NCBI GenBank assembly: GCA_047967505.1
Contig: CM106538.1
Strand: one strand, 5' to 3'
DNA: 64,000 nucleotides
Source: Dipteris shenzhenensis
Taxonomy: Eukaryota; Polypodiophyta; Polypodiopsida; Gleicheniales
Shown here: positions 1-11,270 of the stretch, one piece after another
Layout: each line of letters starts with the position of its first letter
How positions within the stretch are numbered: position 1 is the first letter of the stretch
Made by a program: the position numbers and the translations under genes
Notes under the pieces: generated by a model
Told to the model about the DNA's origin: nothing
Databases searched by the model: none
The model's input: only the letters and a program-made list of their open reading frames with translations

Positions 1-3000
1 CATCCTCATGATTGCAGCATATGATGCAATGGCCATCCTGCTTTCCAATGCAAGAAAGTCTCAGGTTGGTCCAAATAGCCTAATGTGATTTTGAGAAATC
101 ATCCATCACAAAGTCCCATGTTTTTTTTAAACATTTCGGTCCTAGGGTATTTTCCATACGTGCTTGCTTGCACATGCTAGAGTGCCCCCCCCCTTCCCTG
201 GAGAAGGAGTGCAAGCTACTCCCTCTAGCTAGAGATGATCACCATGTACAAGCAGAAGGGCACCTCAACACATCTCTCTTAGTGCCTGTTCATGAAGGCC
301 AAAACCACATTATCGGATCCCACTACACCTGGTGAAGTGGACGGCCCTCCCAAAACCAGAGATGCCATCATGATCCATCTTAACCCATCTTGGCCCACTA
401 TGATTAGTACTAGATAAATGGTCTATCCTTGCCGAAGAGGCCTATTATCTTGGTCCTTTGCCACTATAGCAAATCTAGAGATCCATTCATCTTTGGTTGT
501 CCATCTATCTTTCATTGGAGAAGGCATACTAGCCCCACTCTAGAGTGGAAGGATACAAGGGATCTATGCAAAAATTGAATCCTTAGATGCACTTGTATCC
601 TAAATAATTGACCATAATAATGTGAGGGAGACGAGGATCTATGCAAACCATCACTCCAATACTCAAGGATGGTGCAATCAACCTCTAACATCCTTTTACC
701 TTACCCCTTAGATGAGAGAGTGCTTGAACTTATTCCTTTGTCTTGGTGGGGATTTGGCAGCATGTTTTAAAAGAATTAGTCAGGCCACTATCCCATTGTG
801 TCCAACCAATGTGCATTCTCGCTGCCCTAACATGAAGCCCTTGTGATCTCAAACCTTCAAATGGTAGAGGAGGGGTTGGTGCTCAAAATCATCATGGCAC
901 CAAGGGATGCTAATAAGTCCCTCAAACAAATGTTACCACACTCCATGAATACTCTTAATAAGAGGTGAGCCCTTCCTTGTGAGGGCCCCTTTGAGGGGAA
1001 TATCCAAGGATGTGACTGTTGCCATTGACCTCCTATCAAAGGGGTGCTACTAAGAATCCCTCTCTGAAGCAAGAACTTCTAGAGCTCCCCTCTATACATC
1101 ACTAACAACCCACACAAAATATATCAAGTCTCTCTACCAGACCATCACAACCCACACAAAATATATCAAGTCTCTCTAAAAGACCATCATGCCACCACTG
1201 ATCAAAGGTTTAGTAGAGACTACCCAAAAGTTTAGGGAACTCCACCTCCTAGTCACAACCACCAATAATAAAGATGAAATGTGTCCAAGTACTTGGTATA
1301 AGGCCTTGTTGAGAAGGAGCTCCAACTTTTTTATCCTTCTCAAACTCTAGGGAAATCTCCTACCATGATTCATGAGTCAACATCCGAGAGGCTCTCCATA
1401 AATTCCCTTCCAAAAGAGGGCACCATTTTCTACAAGAAACGTCATAAAGTTTACAATCCCATTCCTAGAGTCTCCCATCCATAGGATGATCAATAACACT
1501 TGCACTCATAAGTTCTCTCTAATCAAACATATATGGGGCTAGATACTGGGCTACTAAGATGTTTACAGCGATGCTCTTTCCCATTTTTGTGGCGACACAC
1601 TTTAGGTCCTCTCCCCCCTAAGAGGAGGTGGCTCAGTTAGTTGTTGTCCATGGCTAGGAGCCTATCTTAAATCACAAGGGTATCTACCAAACATAGCCCT
1701 TTGTAACTCTTGACAAAGAAACATTTGTTGTGGTCGATGACATGCCTAAGCATGGCCATGCAGCACCTTCCAACCAAGGGAAGGAGGTGGTGGTAGTGAA
1801 CAAGGCCTTCTTGTGCATGGAAGCTTGTGTAATGATGGTGGATCTCTATGATTCTGGTGAGGTTTGGACACTAAATAGTTCATGCCAATGTGGTGGTGTG
1901 CCATAGGCATCACTAGCTCTATGCCCATACTCCGTGCTTAGCTAGTTTCTAGCATCCACTGTGCAACCTTGCTCCTTGGGTCCTAAGTAGGCACTAGCCT
2001 ATTGCAAGACCTAGGACATGCATGTTTCAATAGAAAAATATTGGAATGTAGCCATGTCTTTGTTTGTAATCCATAGGTCCTTCCCTTGCTACTCCAACCA
2101 CTCCACCATCCTAAACATATGATCCTTCGTCTCATCAGATCAAATAGTATGGTGTCCACAACTCCTGGGCCAATGGAAGAAAAGTTGAAATCCCAAATTT
2201 ATACAATATGGGTGCACAACTGCACCAATGGAGCCCTGTTTTTAGGGCTGCAAGATTAGGATAATTCCTTTAGAGCACTTGGGTAGTCATTTGGAACATC
2301 AACATCATTCTTTTGGGCCCTAGCCACTAGAACTCATGCATGAGGGGCTATCTTAATGAGGCTTTGGCCTTGTAGTTTGAGAGAAAGGAGAAGGCTCCTT
2401 TGTGACATGGGAGGAGTCTTAACGAGATCTTGCAAGGATGGCTCGAAGGATTAGGTAGAGGTGGGAACAAAGCAGTTGATGATGTGGGGGCCATGGAGAA
2501 TAGGTGATTGTGGGAAGGGGTGGGCAACAAGAGGCTATGTAGCGAAGGAGGGAGGGGAAGTGGGGGGGATTGGTGGGGGATGGGTAATGAGCGTGATCCC
2601 TAACTTTGCTACAATGGTAGCAGAGGGGCATGGAGGAGGGGGAGAAGGGTGACCCAATGGACGAGAAGATGAATAGAAAAGAGGGGGGTTGAAGAAGTTG
2701 GGGGCAAAGAGGGAAGGAGATTTGGAGGCAAGGAAGGTGGGGCGAGTGATTTAGGAGGGATGCCAAGGGGAATCCCTCCTAAGACTAAGCCTAAGGTAGA
2801 ATTCTAAACTGATCGGGAGCCCTAGGGAGTACTCAAAAGAATACGGTCTACTGCTCCCCCTTAGGTGTCTATGGTAACCTATGGAGGTCCTCTCAACTTG
2901 GTCCTTTTGAGTCATGGGAGCTAGAGAGGGCCATGCTTTCCTATTCGCAATGTCATGCCCAGCATCTAAAATTCTATGTACCTCATTTGCATGGTTTTCT

Positions 3001-3630
3001 ATGATCTACCCGACAAAGTCCCCCTTGGAAGGCTCAACTCTATCTCAAGCTACCGCCATTTGTGTGAGAAGGCCTATCTAGATGGGCCTCTCATTACTAT
3101 TTTGAATGAGGCAACGACTAGGCATCAATAAGCATAGGCACTTGTAACGTGCCCCATTTGTACATAGTGAAAGCGTTGCCCTGGGTGTCTTGAAACCTCA
3201 AACCTTTGATAGAAGGAGACCTCATTTAAGATCTCAAGAAAGATATCCTCAAGTAGGGACTCCAGGTACTTTACTATCACTTTGAGTCAAGGGGCCCCCT
3301 CATCCACTAATAACAAAGCCACTATTGGCAATGACTTTAATACTATAACAAAAGTCCCTTTGATATAATATAAGATGGAGAGATACACCTTTGGAAGGCT
3401 GAGGAATTAAAGAATCAAAGGAAATCATGACACATGGTGCATCAAATCCTTGTCATCCATAATGAAGGCATGGTAGCATGGTATGAAGAACACCATGGGC
3501 TAAGGAAGACCAAACTTTGCTACACAAGGGATTGGGTGATATTGAGGGAGCTAGCTAGAGAAGGAAGAAAAACACCTCCTATAGATGGTGACCCCTCAAT
3601 GTGGTCAACCTCTACAGTCAAACTTACCTA
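1..3630. other. Unassigned intergenic DNA
   Basis: No reading frame here resembles a known protein and none is long. The segment has decayed repeat character, with many short runs shared between both strands. About 2440-2760 is purine/G-rich on the plus strand, which makes the modest open frames there compositional. I see no LTR ends, tRNA or splice-supported gene. The only clear internal structure is the short tandem duplication listed separately. Confidence 0.5.
1106..1189. repeat. 42-bp tandem duplication
   Basis: Two adjacent copies of a 42-bp unit begin CAACCCACACAAAATATATC at 1106 and 1148. They are nearly identical except at the distal end, which implies a recent local duplication. 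No coding context is evident. Confidence 0.85.
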
Positions 3631-3639
3631 TATCTAATA

Positions 3640-4720
3640 AAAAACTTGGATCCAAGTGGTGTTATGAATAAATTTGTCTAAGGAAAAGGCATTAATATGT
3701 GTGTGTGTTTGTATGTGTGGCAATAGTATAATAAAATATGGTGTGCATAGGGCCCAGGGTTGAGGTGGCAGGGCATGACCATGTGCCACCCTTCCACATA
3801 AGAGGACACATAAGGTGTGTTGTACATAATCCATGGTAGTAATATTATAAAATGTAAGGTGGCATGGCTCCTCCATGTGCCACCCCTCCACCTAGGCTGC
3901 ATTTCGTGAGATATGGCTCAAAGTCCATGGGAGAAGTAATATAGAATAGGTGGAGATGGATATTATATTGGGTTATTCCCTCCATATAGGATAGGCCCAT
4001 GTGGGGGAGGTATAGATGGTCCAAGGATGCAAGTTAAATAATGAGGAAAGTAGGATGAGGTGGCAAGATTCCTTGTGCCAATTGTCCTCCTAGAGGTTTG
4101 AACATATTATAAAATTGGGAGAGACCAAGGGAGTATCATAGACTTGAGATATGGGGCTTGGTTTATGTGGAAAAATGAGGCAAAGGTTTGTCGCACACAA
4201 TTGAGAGTGCGTAACTGCCTAGCCCACATGGGAGACTTTTCCACACACACCATACATGTGGGAGGATGCATTTATTGGAAGAGAGCCCCTCTCTTGGCTA
4301 TAAAAGGAGGGGGCTATTCCTTGATGAGACATGCTCATTCTTGTAAAGACACCTAGCTAGTACTTTGATTTCTCCCTTCCCTTCCTTTCAAAATAAAGCA
4401 TGGTCCTCTTCCCTTGATGTCTCCATCTTTACATTCCTCCTCCCATCATGTACATGCTTCTCTTCCCCTTCTCCCTTTCCCCTTGTGTCATAGTCTCCCT
4501 CTTCATTCCCTCCCCTTCTAATTCCTTTTCCCCTCCCATGATAACGTTTCACCCTCACGTTCTCCTTTCCTCTATGGCCCTCGAGTGTTGCCATGCTTAG
4601 CCTCTAGCCTCCGGTCCTGATTTCTTTTTCGGCTAATAGAAACGGTGTGTGGCTGTTGGGATCGAAATCTCCATGGCTAGTAGTGTAAAACCTGTTACTC
4701 CTACGACTGGATGCGGCTCT
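3640..4720 (+). other. Possible LTR remnant with a promoter-like block
   Basis: The stretch contains partly repeated GTGGCA/CATGTGCCACC blocks around 3765-3890 and a strong TATA element followed by a pyrimidine-rich tract. This is the U3-R arrangement seen in the bounded LTRs elsewhere in the window. I could not fix TG...CA ends, a target-site duplication or a neighbouring primer-binding site, so assignment as a degraded LTR is an inference. A decayed host promoter is the alternative. Confidence 0.3.
4299..4306 (+). promoter_or_regulatory. TATA box candidate
   Basis: TATAAAAG lies in the context GGCTATAAAAGGAGGG, a canonical plant TATA setting. No recognisable reading frame follows. The likeliest origin is the U3 region of an old LTR. 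Confidence 0.4.
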
Positions 4721-4943
4721 ACAGCCTCTTCCGTGCACAATTGTCTACTTTTACACCTCCAAACTGTGTACCTTCCCTATCCCTACAGCTGCAAAACCTC
4801 CCTGCTTCTGCACTTTTAGTATGCCTGCTTTCTGCTCACGGTTCCTACGTGTATTCTGGCCAGCAAATCTTTTGCTCGTACTGGTCGCATCTACAAAACT
4901 ATAACATTTGTGCTACTTCTAAGTTCCTGCGCGCGCATTCGAT

Positions 4944-5096
4944 TTGCGCATCTACTATGTTCACCCACATGATAGTTTTCTGGGCTCCTATGTCTTCTGG
5001 TCGCGGACAGTTTTCTTGCTTCGCGCATCTCCTATGTTCACCCGCACGATAGTTTTCTGGGCTCCTACGTCTTCTGGTCGCGGATAGTTTTTCTGA
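4944..5096. repeat. 77-bp tandem duplication
   Basis: A block beginning GCGCATCT, containing TATGTTCACCC and ending near TTCTGGTCGCGGA, occurs twice with a 77-bp offset (4946 and 5023). The copies differ at a few positions, several of them C/T at CpG, which suggests deamination after duplication. Confidence 0.8.
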
Positions 5097-5114
5097 GTTT
5101 CTACAAAACTATAA

Positions 5115-5202
5115 CAGTAGATCTCGCGCCCCCCCTCTCTCTTCGCTTCTTCTTCTTCTTCTCTTTCTCTTCTCCTTCTCCTCTCCTCTCCTCTCTTTTT
5201 AT
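5115..5202. repeat. Polypyrimidine low-complexity tract
   Basis: An almost pure C/T run made of CCCCCC, CTT and CTCCT microrepeats. It abuts the tRNA-like block and on the minus strand would be its purine-rich downstream tail. Confidence 0.8.
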
Positions 5203-5204
5203 TA

Positions 5205-5275
5205 AAGAGTAGGATTTGAACCCAAGACCTCCCCCTTCACAAAAGGGAGACTTATCATTGGGCCAACAAGTTGGA
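5205..5275 (-). mobile_element. tRNA-derived SINE-like head or tRNA pseudogene
   Basis: On the minus strand there is an internal RNA polymerase III promoter pair: an A-box-like TGGCCCAATGATAAG (5251-5265) and a B box GGTTCAAATCC (5212-5222), spaced as in tRNA genes. Between them lies an AGTCTCCC...GGGGAGGTCTTGG stem-like segment. There is no complete cloverleaf or CCA end, and an AT-rich then purine-rich tail follows. This fits the head of a plant tRNA-derived SINE or a tRNA pseudogene better than a functional tRNA. No target duplication was identified. Confidence 0.5.
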
Positions 5276-5518
5276 AGTGATGAAAATGTAATGATTTTTG
5301 TTTATATATTGAAATCTCGGGAACTGTAACTCTCTAACCATGGGGAGTTTACTCTTGTTGTAAAAAGCAAAAGTAATTCATTTCATGTGCTCTATTCACA
5401 TCTCCTGCTAGATTGCTGATTCGGAACTATTCCAACTCCACTTCATGGACGCACGCCACACGAGGAGGGTGGATATTTCCCTGACCTTTTTGCAACTAGC
5501 TACTGCCACCTTTGCCAT

Positions 5519-6058
5519 GTGACTGCCATAGAACACAAGATAGAGCTGAAGCCTAATGCGAAGACTGTGGCTCAGAAGTATCGGAGATTAGGGCCCCTAC
5601 AGACTGATGGTTTGTGCTCAGAGTTGCAGAAACTTGTAGAAGCTGGGTTTATTGTTCCGGTTCACAATACTGAATGGGTTTCACCAGTGGTAGTCACCCC
5701 AAAGAAAAACAACAAGTGGCGGGTCTACATTGACTATAAGAAACTCAATGCAGCCGCCAAGAGTAACCATCATCCTCTTCCCTTTCAAGACCTCATTCTT
5801 GAGAAGGTAAGTGGTCATGAGATGTATACTTTTTGTGATGGTTACTCTGGGTTTTATCAAATCAAAATTGCCGAAGAAGATGTGCTTAAAACCACATTTG
5901 CCACACCCTGGGGGACATTTGCATTCAAAGTAATGCCATTTGGCCTCACCAATGCTCTTGCTACCTTTCAAAGATTTATGCAAATGGTATGTGCTCCTTA
6001 TTTGGGGGATTTCTTGGAGGTGTTTTTAGATGATTTTTGTATATTCTCGTCACGTAAG
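5519..6058 (+). pseudogene. Ty3/gypsy reverse transcriptase fragment
   Basis: About 180 codons remain open and carry the N-terminal half of a Ty3/gypsy RT: the entry block HKIELKP, the SPVVVTPKKNNKWRVYIDYKKLN block, FCDGYSGFYQI with the first catalytic Asp, and the ATPWGTFAFKVMPFGLTNA block. The usual YxDD box appears as FLDDF. RT copies element RNA into cDNA in the cytoplasmic capsid. The palm C-terminus, RNase H and integrase are absent because the frame runs directly into an unrelated copia fragment. Upstream gag and protease are also absent, so this is a stranded fragment. Family assignment is secure; function is lost. Confidence 0.88.
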
Positions 6059-6180
6059 GATTTTCAACCATAGCTTTAAAAGCTTTGAAATGCCCAAACA
6101 CTTCACTTTTCTTTTTCATAAAATGCACCCAAACTTTTCTGCTGTAGTCATCAATAAAAGTGACAAAACATGTGCCATCC
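6059..6180 (-). pseudogene. Copia integrase fragment joined to the gypsy RT
   Basis: This block matches, in the same plus-strand orientation, the segment of element A near 16423-16540 that encodes part of the copia integrase core on the minus strand. Nucleotide similarity begins at TTTTCAACCATAGCTTT and decays after about 120 bp. It lies in opposite sense to the gypsy RT fragment it touches, so the junction is a rearrangement and not a gene fusion. No LTR or target duplication is present. Confidence 0.75.
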
Positions 6181-6223
6181 AGATAATCAACTACAATTCA
6201 TCAAGTAAAAATTGAGCAAAAGA

Positions 6224-6700
6224 GATTATATCTATGATCCAATAACATGCTATATAAAAATTAACAATAACAATTTATACTGAGAGTAAAAATTGAACAA
6301 AAGATCTTACATTTATAATAACTTGGCAATTTTTTAGAGCCTTGGAGGCCAAAAGATTACATCTAGTGACTATAACCACTCAGCCATTGCTGAGTAGTCT
6401 ATATAAAAATTAACAATAGTTTATACTCAGAGCCTCAAATTGAACAAAAGAGATTCAATTTGTAAAAAATTGACAATTTTACTGAGAGCCTTAGAGACCA
6501 AAAGATTACATCCAATGAGCCACAAGATTGCTAAGAGCCTTAGAGGCCAAAAGACTACATCCAACCATTGCTGAGTGGTTATGAGCCTCGTTGAGCAAGA
6601 GGATATTTGTACAACTCAATTTTTTTGATTGCTGATAGCAAGAGGATATTTTTACAACTCAGTATTGCTGCTAGGCCCAGTTTGTTGCATTTGATTTTTT
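6224..6700. repeat. Degenerate short-period repeats
   Basis: Blocks such as GAGCCTTAGAGGCCAAAAGA and the imperfect inverted CAGCCATTGCTGAGTRGT recur at roughly 90-bp intervals between about 6330 and 6590. GAGCAAGAGGATATTTGTACAA-like sequence then appears twice near 6594 and 6640. No reading frame is supported. Confidence 0.55.
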
Positions 6701-8900
6701 GGGGGAGCTGATGGAGGAACAATGGAGAGGCTGAAGACCTGTGCACATTGCCAGGACTCATATTACGACCCCCCCAACAAGACGAGAGTACTTTGCTGTG
6801 AAAATCATGAGCCCTTCGTCAACATCTAGGGGGAATCCATAGAGCACAACCATATAGAGGCCAAAGTTTTGCATGCCATCCAAGCTGGTGACATGCAGAT
6901 GTGGGGGCCATCGACCAAGGGAACGAAGACATTCCACAAGAGCCAGTATTTTTAGTGCTAAAGAGTGCAACACAATCACCTTATACGAGAAGGCAGACAA
7001 GATTGGGATCACGTTGCATCGAGGGGTGATAGTAGTAATAAGCATGGTGAAAATGAGTGGGTGAGCAGTGGAGTGGATGAGTAAGGGAGCAGATGAGTGA
7101 TGAGAGTTGGAGCAGTGAGTGTGGAGCAAAGTAGAGCAGGGACCCGAAGAGAGCTGGAGGAGGGTGCATGGAGCAAAGTAGTAGAGTAGGGGTGGATGAT
7201 AGCAATGTAGCAAAATGCCAAATGCTAAATGCCACACACCTTATATATTACAAATTTTGAACCACTGTGGTGACTGGAGGCTCGGTGTTTCATCCAAATA
7301 ATCATGACTACCGCCTTAATTAATCAAAATCCAAGAAGGGTGCCATCCAAATATTCATGAGGCATTTTTAAGAGAAGAAACCAAATGCGAAATGCCACAT
7401 ACCTTAAATTAATCAAAGCTTGAGCCACCGGGGATCTTCTTCTTCTTCTTCTTTTTGCCTGGAGGCCTGGTGTGCCATCCAAGTAATCATGAACCATTTT
7501 AAACCACCACCTTAATTAATCAAAAGGAGGTGCCATCCAAATTTAATCATGATCCATATTAATTGTAGGCCACCGCAGTGGTTGGTAATTCATTGCCAGC
7601 CCGGTGGAATCTTAGGTGCCACCCTAGATGCCACCTCACCACCACCGATGATAGTGGCAATTAATATGACATGGCTGATAATCATGAAGCAGACACCACC
7701 ATCTAGGTAATTAACTGGTAATTAACTGCACTCTATTGAGCATGCAAGCCTGATGATTGGTAATTAAATGCACTCTACTGATCATGCAAGCCTGGTGGTG
7801 GTAACTGGTAGGTGAGTAATTGCAGGCCATTGCGATGGTTGGTAATTAACTGCCCCCTGGTGGAATCTTAACCACCACAAACATTGTTGATGAAGGCCAC
7901 CACCACTGAGCAGTACTTACCACAAATGTAAATCATGAAGCCTAATCACCTCTAATCACTCATTACCATGCACTCTACTGAGCATGCAAGCCCAATGATT
8001 GGTAATTAACTACACTTTAAGTAGCACATCTCTCAAGTTAAGTAGCACATCTCTCAACTCTTTCTTGCATATACCATGAAAAAATTGGTGCTCGAGGGAG
8101 ACCTGTGGAGGAATGTGTGAAAGACACATGGAGGAGGTGCAAAGGAGAAGAGACAATAGCAAACCCCATGCAAAGGGGCAAAGGTAGCATTCTTGGATGA
8201 CGTGGTGGTAGCAGCACAGTAAATGCATAACAAATATGGGTGATGTGGCAGCGATCTAGCGACATAAGGGAGAACTGTATAGTGTGTGCAGTAGATGCCC
8301 GCTCCAAGCTAACCTTGAATTTTCTTGATATGCATGGGGGTGCTGCCCGATGACAGGTGGCAAATCTGCTGCAAAATATTGGGTGATGATAGGTGGTCAA
8401 ATAGAGCCTGCACTGCGGTGGTGTTTAGAATGATTGATTGCATCTCATTATTATGCCAAGAAATAGCAAGGTGGTCTCTCCAAGCCAACCTTGAATTTTC
8501 ATGATCTGCATGGGTGCACTGCCCAGTGATAGGTGGCAAAGTTGTGGCAAAAGGTTGCACGATGACAGGTGGTCAAGTGAAGCAGTACAGAGATGCATGA
8601 TGTAATCAGAGACTACGCTACATGAAGCAAGGCACAGCTGCCATCTATCGAGCTTTGTAATGTTCATAATAAATAGATTGTGTCTCATTATTAATGCCAG
8701 TGTGGCATCATGACGTCAAGAAAATTTATGATGAGAGCATGGGTCCATCCCAAATTCAAAATCTCACCTAGGAGCGCGTTGTGTTGTGGCCCCAAAATGG
8801 CCCCAAAAATAGTTCTGTGATTGGCTACACCCAAGCAAATGTTGACCCATGACTTTGAGAAGGAAATATTTGCATCAAAACTTTTGGTCAAGGTCTAGGG
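6700..8900. repeat. Decayed repeat-rich DNA with partial duplications
   Basis: Several phrases recur: TGAGCATGCAAGCC followed by GGTAATTAA (about 7735, 7785, 7980), GCCATCCAAATA/TAATCATGA (7290-7550), and a larger partial duplication in which CCAAGCTAACCTTGAATTTT at 8306 is repeated at 8480 together with the AGGTGGCAAA and AGGTGGTCAA phrases downstream. Composition suggests an old non-autonomous element. No terminal structure was found, and the frames of 60-160 codons on the minus strand resemble nothing recognisable. Confidence 0.45.
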
Positions 8901-10737
8901 AGTGCTTTATTTTCCAAACATCGCACCCCCATTCCCCTGTCCTCTCCCTCTCACTATGTGCCACCTTCCTACTCTCCCCCACCCCTCGCCAATAACTTGG
9001 CTCCTCCTTCCTATGATCACAATATTAACCACAATATTTAAGCTTGGCATCACACTAAGCTTTCCAGCCTAGTGTTGCATCCATGTTCTATGGCTGCCCA
9101 GGTCCTAGCTTCTTGTACCCTCATCCTACCATGTTTAGCACCCAATAATTGACACAATTTTTGGGCTTGTGTTATTCATTACATGCAATTCATCCTTCAT
9201 TACTATGCAGCCCCTTGCATGCCATCCATTCAATGGAATGTCATTAATTGCACTCAATTAGCTCTAGCTTCTCTAGAGATAGCTAGGGAAAAATTAGAGA
9301 ACTGTATGAGTTGATAGCAATAGCATTTGAGTTTCTCAATCTTCACGGAAAGAACTAAATTCTATGCAAGCATATATTCATGGTACATGAAGGACCCTTA
9401 ATTATGAATGCTCACCAATATTGAGAATTGCATGATAGAAGAAAGAGTACACAACATGGCATTGTGGCACTACCCATGATTGTTGAGTTGTTCACTTACT
9501 ACTCAAGGTTGTAGAGATGAACGTTTGTTGTAACACTCCCCTAAGTTCTTGTTTATATTACAAATTTGATGTCATGTGTACATAACTTGTTTTGAAACCC
9601 ACTCAAAGAAAAAGCAAACATGGTTTGAGGCTACAATTCCTTACAACCTTAGGAAGCACCTTTTTAAAAAGCCAAACAAAGGGAAAAAAAGTGTTCATGG
9701 ATGGTGATGCACAAGTGACCGACTTACAATGAAAATTTACAGATGATCATGGTTTTTCCCCCCCAGTGGCCTAGTCATAACTGTTACTCATGTTGATCTC
9801 TATTGCCATGTTGTTACATGTTACCTTTATGGTGCGTGTGATATTCATCACCAATCTTTGGCTCACTACTTGCCTATTTTGTTGCCATGCTCATTGCCTC
9901 ATGATGCACCTTCAAAAAAAAATTTCTTCCTAATTAGCTTCCATTTGGCTTGTCATTTGGTCGACTTTATTGCCAGAAAATTTGTGCCACACCTTGCTCA
10001 TGAAATCATTCTCCCTCATCTTACTCATGAAAATCAACTGGTATGCCATTCTTGTTTTCCATGCTTGCCAATACTTCACTCCCATGGTGGTGTCATGATT
10101 ATTTTATGCATCAAACTACTAGCTCAAAAACTGTGCCATGCTTGCAATCAACTTTCTCCAAGTTTGTACTCTCTATTGCACTGGCTATTAGTTGTTGTTG
10201 TCCTTGATTTCACATTCTTGCACCTCTGTGGAAAGCTTCTTACAATAGTCATATCAAATCAATTTCATGGTTTATTTGAGAAACACACACCTCTACCAAT
10301 AAAGTAGCGACAACACAAGAAGATACTACAAGCAAAGATAGAGACAGTGATTAGGAGGCTATTGAAGAAAGAAAATATATTGGTGATAGAAACCTAAACC
10401 AACATAGTAATGACTTGCAACTTGTGAATCGAGGAGCAAAAAAGTACCAATAGAGCTAGAAAAACAATGTAGCTTGAAGAACAATATGTGAACAGAAAGC
10501 AAAGGATCAAAAGAGGAATCCGTATGACAAAAAGATGTCTTCTATTTCCTTCATCATTTAGATTAAAGCCATGTGTCTATTTTGTTGTTGCACTCAAACA
10601 TCCCAAAAGTCCTCCATGTGCTCTTTTGCACTCAAAGGTTCAAAATCCTCGCATTTGCACAAATTGACTTCCTTATAGAAGATAATGAATCTTGGAGCAA
10701 GAATTTGGAGGTTGTTATTGTGCATTTTTAATTTGCG
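8901..10737. other. Unassigned DNA upstream of the copia gag relic
   Basis: No protein-family match, tRNA, LTR terminus or strong promoter is visible. A plus-strand frame near 9858-10307 is open for about 150 codons, but it is a Leu/His/Cys-rich translation of pyrimidine-rich DNA with no domain. The final 400 bp lead into the start codon of a copia gag and may be its leader; no primer-binding site was found. Confidence 0.4.
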
Positions 10738-10783
10738 ATGGCCAATGAGATTTGTTCAAGAGAAAAGTTTAATGGAGAGGGTT
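10738..10783 (+). pseudogene. Copia gag relic P, 5' piece
   Basis: An ATG begins a frame reading MANEICSREKFNGEGF, the typical start of plant copia gag proteins (a short lead, then F-N-G-x-x-F before a conserved Trp). The frame is cut by insertion of element C and resumes beyond C's far end, where the Trp-Lys follows. The downstream piece needs one frameshift to reach the conserved KGLWPY motif. Gag forms the virus-like particle that packages element RNA. Only the first domain survives here. Confidence 0.7.
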
Positions 10784-11108
10784 TGACAAAACATGTGTGC
10801 CTCAGGATCTATGGAGCACTCTAAGGTGGATGGAACCTATGTGGAAACATGATGAAGAGAGTGCTCATGACATGTACCTCAAGTCAATTAGGTTCCAAGA
10901 TAGATTAGCTTGGACTCATAAAGAGAATCTTGAGATAGTGCAAAGTGCTTGATTGATATTACTTCAAATGAACCTCCCTTTTATAGGTGGGGGTACTTAC
11001 ATCCATTTGCTTGCTCACATGTGGGATATCTCCTCCATGCCATGTGGCAGCTTGCCCTTTACTCATACCTTTGCTCTACATGTGCTCATGGCACCACAAC
11101 TCTCAACA
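10784..11108 (-). repeat. Element C 3' LTR (left copy)
   Basis: 325 bp, TGACAAAACATG...CTCTCAACA on the plus strand, preceded by GGGTT. It differs from the right copy at 9 substitutions with no indels (about 97% identity). The interior side is followed at once by CCTCCCCTTGG, the complement of the polypurine tract. Confidence 0.92.
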
Positions 11109-11270
11109 CCTCCCCTTGGTGCCATGATCCTTTGGCTACTGCAAGGTGGTCAAATGTGAGTTACATTCCATCACCTCCCCTTAGTGCTTGCATTGCTCCT
11201 TAAGGTGGTCAAGTATGGCTTTTACATGATAATACCTCCCTTGGGTGCTTTCATAGCTACTCTTAGGTGG
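11109..11270 (-). repeat. Triplicated polypurine-tract region of element C
   Basis: The complement of the polypurine tract (CCTCCCCTT) adjacent to the LTR is repeated in degenerate form at about 11174 and 11235, each with similar flanks (GTGCYTKCAT and AGGTGGTCA). Only the LTR-adjacent copy can prime normal plus-strand synthesis. Element B has a comparable duplication beside its 3' LTR. Confidence 0.6.

Noticed and set aside
2419-2766. 115-codon minus-strand frame and overlapping frames
   Set aside because: Antisense translation of a G-rich tract; several frames are open at once, typical of compositional bias.
9858-10307. 149-codon plus-strand open frame
   Set aside because: Leu/His/Cys-rich translation of pyrimidine-rich DNA, no domain, no homologous copy in the window, no splice or promoter support.
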